Assembly: GCA_024220505.1 (NCBI GenBank)
Contig: JAKZZE010000011.1
Coordinates: 1,488,001 to 1,552,000, forward strand
Source of the DNA: Rhizopus arrhizus
Taxonomy: Eukaryota > Mucoromycota > Mucoromycetes > Mucorales > Rhizopodaceae
Reading direction: 5' to 3'
Length of the DNA stretch: 64,000 bases
Shown here one piece after another: positions 44,128 to 53,980 of this stretch (position 1 is its first letter; each line of letters starts with the position of its first letter). Under the pieces are notes generated by a model. It was not told where the DNA came from, did not search any database, and was given only the letters and a program-made list of their open reading frames with translations. Both the position numbers and the translations under genes were made by a program.

Positions 44128-44214
44128 TATTAATTATAATTGCCTTGTAACAAGATGTTAACAAAGCTTCTTTTTTTTTTATTCTTTTTAGAATATACAC
44201 GTATTCTTGTTATA

Positions 44215-45852
44215 CAGTGGGTCAAAAAACTGCACCAACCTAACCTAATTTTTCGGAAATAAGAGCATAGGTCTGTCAGTTTTATAGCAAACATTATGAA
44301 ACTTGAACCAAACAAAGTTAATACTATTATGATTTATTGACAAAAATTTCAAAGTCAGAAGCTGAGTATACACTTAAAGCGAGCCCAGAAAAAAGCGGAG
44401 GTCGGTTGGTGCAGTTTTTTGACTTTCTTAAAATCGAGTGGATCCACCCTTTTCTGCTAATACTGCTTGTATTCTGGCGGGCAAATTGTCTATATATTTG
44501 ATGCATTGTTTCTTAGTAAACGAATTCCATTCATTTTCGGCTCTTTCCCGCAGTTCATGGATGCTGGTCGCCCTATTATCATACATGCTCAGCTTTAACT
44601 TCAAATGATGCCATACATGTTCAACAGGATTAAGATCTGGACTTTGTGATGGTCAATCGTCAATGTAAACCATGCCCCTATCTTTCATTCATTGCGTTGT
44701 GAACTTTGATCGATGTTTACGATCATTGTCGTGCTGAAATACCGATGGTTTCCAATTCAGACCATAGTACTTCATGGTGTCCTTCAGACTTGTAGCAAGA
44801 ATTTCTTGGTATAGCTCTGAATTCATGGTACCATCATAGACCTGACATGCGTATCCAGGTCCTGCGCTGGTTATACAACCCCATAACATGAGACCGCCGC
44901 CTCCATGCTTCACAGTAACGTCGATATGGTGGGGCTGTAAACGATCGCATTTTTTCTTCCAATAATATTTGCAACCATCTGAGCCCTAAATGTTAATTTT
45001 GGTCTCACCAGAAAATATCACACGTCGCCAATCATGTACTGTCCAGTATTGATGCTTTTTGGCCCATGTCAATCGAGCCTTCTTATGCTTTTCAGTCAAT
45101 AATGGCTTCTTCTTTTTGATCTCAGCATAAATTTCAACTGAATGTAAAACATTAATGGCCAATTGGTACGACATAGGGTGTCCAAGCTCCTCCAACTTCA
45201 TTTGAACATCCTTGGCAGTCTTCCAGTAACCCGTGAGTACTTGTCTCTTGATGTATCGACGCGCTGATTTTGCCACAATGCTCGATTTATCTCCGCTTTT
45301 ACGTATTCTATTATGCATCCAGTTATTTGCATACCTATTAACGGTATTTCTATGCACTCAAACTCGTTTCCCAATGACTGTGGGGTCAACGCTATCTTCC
45401 AATAGTGGCTTGATACTGTTTTGAACATCGAATGGAACCGTTTTGGGCATTTCTAATGATGGATAGACACTGGCGATGTATGATACGTTTGGGTAAAGTA
45501 GGAAAGAAAAAAAAAAGCAAAATAATTGCAAAAAAGTTTATTTTAAGATCCCCAGTGTGACTACATACTCCACAGACTAATTTATATCTGCCGGAATGGC
45601 CTCAGTCCGGGCATATAGTGTCAAATCCACTTTTATTTTAAAAGTCAAAAAACTGCACCAACCGACCTCCGCCTTTTTCTGGACGCGCTTTAAGTGTATA
45701 CTCAGCTTCTGACTTTGAAATTTTTGTCAATAAATCATAATAGTATTAACTTTGTTTGGTTCAAGTTTCATAATGTTTGCTATAAAACTGACAGACCTAT
45801 GCTCTTATTTCCGAAAAATTAGGTTAGGTTGGTGCAGTTTTTTGACCCACTG
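44215..45852 (-). mobile_element. Tc1-like element, family I, ~210-bp inverted repeats
   Basis: Starts CAGTGGGTCAAAAAACTGCA after TA (44213-44214) and ends TGCAGTTTTTTGACCCACTG before TA (45853-45854). The inverted repeats are about 210 bp (44215-44427, 45640-45852) with the motif GTCAAAAAACTGCACCAACC at both edges, an IR/DR layout. Both flanks are R copy D. Confidence 0.94.
44428..45450 (-). pseudogene. Tc1 transposase, family I, several in-frame stops
   Basis: 340-codon frame from ATG 45450 (MPKTVPFDVQNSIKPLLEDS) to TAA 44428, broken by TGA at 45358-45360, TAG at 44986-44988 (the Trp of INIWGSDG), TGA at 44689-44691 and TGA shortly after (the Trp of DDWPS). Asp-Glu of the FSDETK motif reads FSGETK, so the first catalytic Asp is lost. 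The second motif reads FQHDNDRKH. All lesions keep the frame, so decay is by point mutation. Confidence 0.9.
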
Positions 45853-45936
45853 TAATGTACAAGCATTTGTATTTTATAAAACATGTTTACTGTTAGGTTA
45901 TTGTTTTCATTTGAATAAGTAACATTTTATTGCTAT

Positions 45937-45992
<56 letters not shown>

Positions 45993-47329
45993 AGGTCTTT
46001 TTTTAACTTTGTTTTTTTTTTTTTTTTTTACTTTTAATTCTTCAGCTTCTTTTTTTTTTTCCCAAACGCAACTATTTTGTTACGTTCTGTTACACGCTTC
46101 AAATGAACTAAGCTAAAGATCACAGACTGCTTTCCTAATATGTATTCTTTTGATCAAAATAATCACAATGTGTTTTTGTTTTCCGCATTTTGCCCTCAAA
46201 AATAAAAAAAAGAAAATATCGGTCTTTCAACGATAGAGGAGAACAGGCTTTCCAAAAAGAGACTATTTGAAAAAAAAAGACACTTTTTTAAAACATGAAT
46301 AACTCTATGAATACTTACACCACAAAACAAATAATAAAATTATTAAATTTCTTTATTTTTTTCGCACCTAAATCTTTTTTCAAAATTCAAAAAGGTGCAA
46401 TACAGAGCATTTTAATTTTTTTCGTTTAATCAAAGTTATTTAAATCGTTGAAATTTTGATGTTAGAAATGACTGCCAATGACTGATAACGCTGAAAATCA
46501 CCAATTATTTGCAGTGAGTGTCACTGCAAATAATCGTGCAAACTCTGCACACTGTTAATTTTTAGCAATATGCTTTTCTGTTTAACGATGCCAAAAGCTG
46601 TGATTGAATGGGTATTTATGCCGACGTCAATATCGGCACCCTTTAAGGACCTAAATGTCTGTCAATATATTCTGCGTCTCTGTATGGTGCCGATATTAAC
46701 GAAAATGATGATCCATAGCTCTAAGTAGATTTATACAGACCCAATTGTCGTTTTGCGAAGGCGTCTCTCTTGTTAGCTGCTTTACATAGTCTATTCTACG
46801 TTATAAATAATTTGGCAACCAATGATACTTTTTAAATCATTACTTTATTTGTCTTTTTGCTCTTTATAAACCACTCATATTGCCTTATATACTTCTTTAT
46901 GAACCACTTATATTGCTTTATATACTTCTTTACCGACCATTCATATTGCAATAAATATTGCTTTATATATACAAAAAAATAGGGATTTTGTTTATAAAAA
47001 ATAGCTTTTTTTTTATTTAAATAAAATAATAATAACAATACATAGTATTTCTTTGCTTGTAGCATTTTAACAGTGTGCTTGACTTACCTAATGTCACCAG
47101 AATAGCAGCATCTAATCTAAAAATACATCAATTAATCTCGTGGAACTTTAAAAGTTCTCAAAAGAAAAAAAAAAAAAAAAAAAAAAAAAGCAAGCCCAAG
47201 GATTCTAGGATTCAAAGACACAAGGACCAGGGCACTTAAAGGAAAAGATGGAAGTACATCAGTACTTAAGAACCAAAGTAAAAACCAGGAAAGAAACAGA
47301 AAGAGGCCAAAGCAGAGCAGCATTCATCT

Positions 47330-47640
47330 ATAATAATTATTAGCCATCATGTATATAGTAAAAGTAATTGTACCTTTCTTTACATAGACAAGGGGAAGAA
47401 AACTTGCTGAGCTTTTACAAATAAGTAAAAAAAGAAACAGCACGCATCTATAATAATTATTAGCTATGATGGATATGTAATAAAAGTAATAGTACCTTTA
47501 GATGGGCTAAGAGAAGAAAACTAGCTAGGTTTTACCAACAAGTAAAAAAAAAAGGAAACAGTACGCATCTATAATAAATATTAGCTATTGAGTGTATGTA
47601 GTAAAAGTAATAGTACCTTGCTTTAGATGGACCATGAAAA
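47330..47640. repeat. ~95-bp tandem repeat inside R copy E
   Basis: Three to four units of CATCTATAATAATTATTAGC..., AAAAGTAATAGTACC..., with short A runs between. Copy F has about two to three units (51720-51930). Array length polymorphism between copies is clear. Confidence 0.75.
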
Positions 47641-47845
47641 AAAAAGGAAAAGAAAAAGACACCAGTCAAGCTTATACCAACAAGGAAAAGAAGAAGCAAT
47701 GATAATCCTGGGAAAAAGACTTTATAAAGACCATTTAAAACATCAAGAAAGCAATCAATACAATATTACTAAAGTACAAGTACCGTTAGAACAGGAATAC
47801 AATTTATATAATATTAAGAACTTACCTTTTATAAAAAAGAGAAGA

Positions 47846-47876
<31 letters not shown>

Positions 47877-48517
47877 GTGCTTTTTTGTAGCCTTATTTTA
47901 CCAATGTTACACTTATTCATTGTCTATCTATATTAGAAATCAAAAACAGTTGCTTTTCATATAGTCTGTATTTAATGGTATCCCAAAAGATAATTTATAC
48001 ATTGCTTGAACAAGTTTTATTACTTGCGTGCAATATCTTTAACATGGAGGATATTCTTTTTTCTTTTTTTTTTTTTATTTCAAGTAAAAAAAAAAAAAAA
48101 GGTCGATATCAACAAATTATAGCAGAAAAACAACTTTTTTTTTCTCCCTTGTTTTGTTTCATGGAATACACTAGATGTCAAAGGTACAAAAGATAAAAAA
48201 AAAGCTCAAGTATTGACCATATGTAAGTTTATAAAAAAAAAAAATAACAACCAAGGCTAATGTCGGTTTTTTTTTTTTTTTTTTTTTACATTAGGAATTC
48301 CTAATGGGACACATTCGGATGACGAACATGAGCCACATGAGCAAAGTTGTTCGTTTTAGCACGATAAAACTATAAGAATATCAAACTTATATTGTTGCTT
48401 GTTGTTGAAAAGCCCTTTTTGATAAAGGAAGTTGGCAATGTTAACATCTCTAATGGCTAATGGCTAATGGCAAATTACACCCATGTGCAAACATAAAGTA
48501 AGTAATGAACTAATATA

Positions 48518-50176
48518 CAGTGAGTTAAAAAACCGTTTCAGTAAAATCGAAACTCACACATTTATCCTTTTTTTGGAAGAAATATTTGGAGCATACGTGT
48601 TCTTTTTTATTATGTTACTATATGGCTTTTTTGCAACAAAGCAATGTACATCCCATCTTAATCTATGAATTACATCTTTAGCAATGGCCATTTTAAAAAA
48701 GGGGGTGATTGAAACGGTTTTTTAACTAGGTAAAAAATACTAATATATAGTATTTCCACCCTTAGTTTTTATTACGGCTTGAACTCTAGTCGGCATACTA
48801 TCAATATATTTACAACAAACATCTCTATCAAATGTTTCCCATTCAATTTTGATTCTTTCCCATAGTTCATGGACACCTCTTGCCCTTTCTTCATATAAAG
48901 CTAATTTCAACTTTAAATGTCTCCACATGTGCTCAATTGGGTTCAGGCCAGGCGATTGAGAAGGCCAAGGCAATACTGGGTACTTTGCTTCTTCTTTAAG
49001 ATAAGTCGTCATTATTTTGGCAGTGTGTTTCGGGTCATTACCGTGCTGAAAGATGAAATCACCATCTCCTAATCGGTAGTAATCAAGGGTATCTGCCAGT
49101 TCAGTTTTTAGGATATGGATGTAATCGGATGCCGTCATTCCGCCGTCGTATATCTCGCAGATATATCCAACTCCATGGGAAGTCATACAAGCCCACACCA
49201 TAACGCTTCCACCGCCATGTTTTACGGTTGGGATTACATGATGAGGCTGTAATGGGCTTCCAGGAAGACTCCAATAAAATTCAACTCCATCAGAGCCCCA
49301 AACGTTGATTTTCGACTCGTCAGAGAAGATAACCTTTCTCCAGTCGTCAATAGTCCAGTACCTGTGAGCAAGTGCCCATTCCAAGCGTGCTTTCCTGTGT
49401 TTTGCTGAAAAGAGGTACCTTTCTTTTTGGTCGGGCTTTGAATCCTAGGCTCTTTAAGGCGTTTAGGGTGGTATTGTAAGTCAACCTTGGATAAATGGCC
49501 TTAAAATAATCGAAGATCTCAACACCTGGCTTCAATCGTCCTAAGATTACCATTCTCTTCATGAGGGACTTGCTTGCTTCAGTTAAGATCTGAGGTCGTC
49601 CGCCAGTGTTATCAGGTCTTTGGATATTCCATTTTTTGCAATATCGATGAACAGTAGCTTTAGAGAGAGTCAAGCGATTAGCAATCTCTTCATAAGACAA
49701 ATCAGACTCTAAGAGCACTCTCAAATCATTTTGAGTATCTTGGGAAATAGAGCGAGTCATTTTTAATAAAGACTGGGTTGAAAATGTAAAATGAAAAAGG
49801 ATGAAATTTGTTACGCGTCTATTAATAAAATAACGTGTTTATATACTTGTTTTTTTTAATAAATGCAAAGTATTATACTCTTCCCCTAATTTTATGTGTA
49901 TTGCATAAATGAAAAATGAAGTCTGCATAATTGTAATTGGTATTTATGTTTTTTTTTAATGGAGTTAAAAAACCGTTTCAGTGCACCGACTGTAGTAATT
50001 TTATAAGTTTTAGGGAGCAAATATTAAAAAAGCAATACTATTTTTATATTGTATTATACATCAGAACTAGCGCTTTCATATGATGTATGAAATGTAGAAT
50101 TTTATTTAGTATATCAGTAGTTATGGTAGCAAAACCATATTTAGGAAGAACACTGAAACGGTTTTTTAACTCACTG
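48518..50176 (-). mobile_element. Tc1-like element, family J
   Basis: Starts CAGTGAGTTAAAAAACCGTT after TA (48516-48517) and ends AACGGTTTTTTAACTCACTG before TA (50177-50178). The terminal motif recurs inside at about 48708-48731 and 49963-49985, an IR/DR layout with only the motifs, not the DNA between, conserved. Both flanks are R copy E. Confidence 0.93.
48740..49760 (-). pseudogene. Tc1 transposase, family J, one frameshift and a lost catalytic Asp
   Basis: ATG 49760 (MTRSISQDTQNDLRVLLESD) to TAA 48740. HTH: SYEEIANRLTLSKATVHRYC; linker TGGRPQIL. The frame changes near 49405 in the KRKVPLFSAK stretch (1021 nt). After that: FSDESKINVWGSDG, HGGGSVMVWAC, FQHGNDPKHTAK and SPGLNPIEHMW. Gly stands where the second catalytic Asp should be, so the protein would be dead even without the frameshift. 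Confidence 0.9.
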
Positions 50177-50980
50177 TAAGCTTAAAAACATATATTCTAT
50201 TATGTTATCTGTCATAAAAAATAATAAAGCACTTTATTTACTTGAAAAATAAAAAAACTGTGCTTGTATCTATTAATTATAATTGCCTTGTAACAAGATG
50301 TTAACAAAGCTTCTTTTTTTTTATTCTTTTGAGAATATACACGTATTCTTTTGTTATAATGTAAAAGCATTTGTATTTTTATAAAATATGTTTACTGTTA
50401 GGTTATTGTTTTCATTTGAATAAGTAACCTTTTATTGCTATGCTCTTTTTTTTTTTTCACTAGGTCTTTTTTTTTTTAACTTTGTCTTTTTTTTTTACTT
50501 TTAATTTTTCAGCTTCTTTTTTTTTTTCCCAAACGCAACTATTTTGTTACATTCTGTTACACGTTTCTAATGAGCTAAGCTAAAAAGCACAGACTGCCTT
50601 CCTAATATGTATTCTTCTGATCAAAATAATCGCAGAATGCTTTTGATTTCCGCATTTTGCCCTCAAAAATAAAAAAAAAGAAGATATCGGTCTTTCAACG
50701 ATAGAGGAAAACAAGCTTTCCAAAAAAAGATCATCTGTAAAAAAAAAGACATTCTTTTTAAAACGTGAATAACTTTATGAATATTTACCCTACAATGAAA
50801 AAAAATAACATTACTTAATTTCTTTATTTTTTTCTCATCTAAATCTTTTTCATATTTCGAAAATGACCAATACAGCAAGATATAATGTTTTTTTAAAAAA
50901 AAACTTTAAAATCTGTGGACCTATGACTGTCACCGATATCAGAATTCTACGTCAAAGGCGCAACATTATTTGCAGTGAGT

Positions 50981-53649
50981 CACTGCAAATAATAGTGTAA
51001 ATTGGGTAACAAATCGTTTACCAATCTTGCGAAATAATTTACATTCGTGTACAATCAGGTAAGAGATTTATCCACGCACAGCCTCCTGTCTCTGCCACAA
51101 ATCGTGTAAGTTATTGTTTGTCCTTTGGTTAATTGATGGTTCAAGATTTGTGGCCAACACAGGAGACTGTTGGGAGACTTTTTCGTTAACTGATCTTGCA
51201 AGGTGGACCTTTCATCAGTTACGTTGTGGCTCTTGTTTATTATCAATTTGACATCTAATGGTGCTTGGCAACCAATCACGCTTTGTAAATCATTACTTTA
51301 TTTGTCTTTTTGCTCCTTTATAAACCACTCATATTGCTTTATATACTTCTTTATCGACCATTCATACTGCAATAAATATTGCTTTATATACACAAAAAAA
51401 TAGGGATTTTGTTTATAAAAAATAGCTTTATTTTTATTTGAATAAAATAATAATAACAAAATATGATATTTCTTTGCTCGTAGCGTTTTAACTGTGTACT
51501 TGACTTACCTAATGTCACCAGAATAGCAGCATCTAATCTAAAAATACATCAATTAATCTCGTGGAACTCAAAAAGTTCTCAAAAGAAAAGAAAAAAAAAA
51601 GCAAGCTCAAGGATTCTAGGATTCAAAGACACAAGGACCAGGGCACTTAAAGCAAAAGATGGAAGTACATCAGTACTTAAGAACCAAAGTAAAAACCAGG
51701 AAAGAAACAGAAAGAGGCCAAAGCAGAGCAGCATTCATCTATAATAATTATTAGCCATCATGTATATAGTAAAAGTAATTGTACCTTTCTTTACATAGAC
51801 AAGGGGAAGAAAACTTGCTAAGCTTTTACCAATAAGTAAAAAAAAGGAAGCAGCAGGCATCTATAATAATTATTAGCTATTGAGTATATGTAGCAAAAGT
51901 AATAGTACCTTGCTTTGGATGGACCATGAAAAAAAAAAGAAAAAAAAAAGAAAAAAAAAAAGAAAAAAAAAAGAAAAAAAAAAAGAAAAAAAAAAAGATA
52001 CCAGTCAAGCTTATACCAACAAATAAAAGAAGAAGCAACTACAATTCTGGGAAAGAGACTTTATAAAGACTATTTAAACCATAAAAAAAGCAATCGATAC
52101 ATCTTTACTAAAGTACAAGTACCATTAGAATAGGAATAGAATACATATGTAATATTAAGAACTTACCTTTTATAAAAAAGAGAAGAAAAAAAAGAAAAAA
52201 AAAGAGAAGTGCTTTTTTGTAGCCTTATTTTACCAATGTTACACTTATTCACTGTCTATCTATATTAGAAAACAAAAACAATTGCTTTTCATGTAGTTTA
52301 CATTTAATGGTATCCCAAAAGATAACTTATACATTGCTTGAACAAGTTTTATTACTTGAATGCAATATGTTTAGGAGGAAGGTTATTATTTTATTTTATT
52401 TTATTTTATTTTTTACTTGAAATAAAAAAAAAGTCGGTATCTTAACAAATTATAGCAGTAAAACAACATCTTTTTTTTTTCTCCCTAGTTTTGTTTCATG
52501 GAATACACTAGATGCCAAAGGCATAAAACAAAAAAAAAGGAAAGCTCAAGCACTGGTCAAATGTAAGCTTATAAAAAAGTAATAACAACCAAGTCTAATG
52601 TCGGTTTCTTTTTTTTTTTTTTTTTTACATTAGGAATTCCTAATGGGACACATTCGGATGACGAACATGAACCTCATGAGCAAAGTTTTTCGCTTTAACA
52701 CGATAAAACTATAAGAATATCAAACTTATATTACTGCTTGTTGTTAAAAGCCCTTTTTGATAAAGAAAGTTGACAATGTTAACATCTCTAATGGCTGATG
52801 GCTAATGGCTAATTGCAAATTACACCCATCTGCAAATACAAAGTAAGTAATGAACTAATATAAGCTTAAAAACATATATTCTTTTGTATTATTTGTCATA
52901 AAAAATAGTAAAGTAATCTCTTGAAACCAAAAAAAATTGTGCTTGTATTTGTTAATTATAACTGCCTTGCAACAAAATGTGAGCAGAGCTTCTTTACTTT
53001 TTATTCTTTTGAGAATATACACGTATTCTTTTGTTATAATGTAAAAGCATTTGTATTTTTATAAAACATATTTGTTCTTAGATTATTGTTTTCATTTGAA
53101 TAAGGAACCTTTTATTGCTATGCTCTTTTTTTTTTTTCACTAGGTCTTTTTTTAACTTTGTCTTTTTTTTTTACTTTTAATCTTTCAGCTTCTTTTTTTT
53201 TTTACTAAACGCAACTATTTTTTTACGCCCTGTTACACATTGCTAATGAGCTACGCTAAAGATCACAGATTGCGTTCCTAATATGTATTCTTCTGTACAA
53301 AATAATCGCACGGTGCTTTTGATTTCCGCATTTTGCCCTCAAAAATAAAAAAAAGAAAATATCGGTCTTTAAACAATGGAGAGAAATACGCTTTCCAAAA
53401 AAAGATCGTTTGTAAAAAAAAACATTTCTTTAAAAATGTGAATAACTCCATGAATATTTACCCTACAAATAAAATAATAACATCGTTAAATTTCTTTATT
53501 TTTTTCGCATCTAAATCTTTTTTCAAAATTCGAAAATGATCAATACAGCAAGATTTAATTTTTTTCACGAAAAAAAGTAGCAATTTGTTACCCAAACGAA
53601 GAGCAATCTTGCGCAATCCGGTACCTAATTGGAACGATTATTTGCAGTG
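50981..53649 (+). mobile_element. R element copy F, complete, 2669 bp
   Basis: The only uninterrupted R copy. Ends CACTGCAAATAAT and ATTATTTGCAGTG, flanked on both sides by AGT (50978-50980 and 53650-53652), a possible 3-bp target duplication. CACTG ends plus a 3-bp duplication fit the CACTA (CMC) group; the assignment is inference. Longer imperfect inverted similarity exists near the ends (AACAAATCGTTTACC left, AATTTGTTACCC right). Contains 33-bp units, ~95-bp units and a (A)nG microsatellite at about 51926-51996. It ends 17 bp before the conserved tRNA upstream element. No coding frame is credible. Confidence 0.75.
51926..51996. repeat. A/G microsatellite in R copy F
   Basis: Seven or so units of eight to eleven A separated by single G. 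Absent at this length in the other copies. Confidence 0.85.
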
Positions 53650-53666
53650 AGTGCGTGAGAAAACGC

Positions 53667-53696
53667 GGCGGCCCTGACCAACATAGCACATATCAA
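53667..53696 (+). promoter_or_regulatory. Conserved upstream element of tRNA genes, copy 2
   Basis: Begins GGCGGCCCTG and ends AACATAGCACATATCAA; 28 of 30 bases match 23740-23769. The distance to the tRNA 5' end is 9 bp here also. The surrounding bases do not match, so the block is specifically conserved. Confidence 0.6.
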
Positions 53697-53705
53697 AAAA
53701 AGTAC

Positions 53706-53723
53706 GCGGGTATAGCTCAGTCG
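53706..53723 (+). pseudogene. 5' end of a tRNA gene, cut by LINE insertion
   Basis: GCGGGTATAGCTCAGTCG is a typical tRNA start: 7-nt acceptor strand GCGGGTA, then TAGCTCAG of the D arm (A box). At 53724 LINE 1 begins and the rest is missing. The isotype cannot be told without the anticodon. The conserved upstream block supports a real former gene. Confidence 0.65.
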
Positions 53724-53980
53724 AAAATTTATGTTTTTATTAAAATAAAGGTTAAAATACAAGCGATCAATGGATCATTAACTGTGATAACCTCGGAGAC
53801 AAAGGAACAAGAGAACGAAAAAACACCAGCGGATACACATCAAAGGTGAAAATGTAGAAGCAGTGGAAGAGAAGCGCAAGTTAATAAGCAATCCCGTCAG
53901 CTCCTTGGTCCCCTCCGCAACGTGCACGAAGATGGTTTGGCAGTGGGAGGAAGAAGCCAGAGGGAGAATCAGGGCGCTGT

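Larger units (their letters stand above)
41945..46516 (+). mobile_element. R element copy D (left part missing, two Tc1 insertions)
   Basis: R sequence from the TA beside the family-G fragment to ATTATTTGCAGTG ending at 46516. It is interrupted by Tc1 G (42479-44127) and Tc1 I (44215-45852). Its left portion (41945-42150) is more divergent from copies E and F than the rest. It contains a very long T run at 45941-45989. Confidence 0.75.
46522..50977 (+). mobile_element. R element copy E, both ends present
   Basis: From CACTGCAAATAAT (46522) to ATTATTTGCAGTG (50977), interrupted by Tc1 J; about 2.8 kb without it. The first 290 bp differ from copies A and F, which share another left-end sequence, so at least two subfamilies exist. 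The core has 33-bp units (about 46862-46975), ~95-bp units (about 47330-47640) and homopolymer runs. Five bases (AGTGT) separate it from copy D and three (AGT) from copy F. No protein. Confidence 0.75.

Noticed and set aside
47627..47890. Lys-rich frame of 87 codons in R copy E
   Set aside because: It comes from A-rich microsatellite sequence; not conserved in copies A and F.
50663..50878. 71-codon frame at the right end of R copy E
   Set aside because: Homopolymer-driven; the equivalent stretches in copies B, D and F are interrupted.
51310..51930. Regular direct repeats resembling a CRISPR array
   Set aside because: Units are contiguous without unique spacers, and the DNA is eukaryotic; simple tandem arrays of R.
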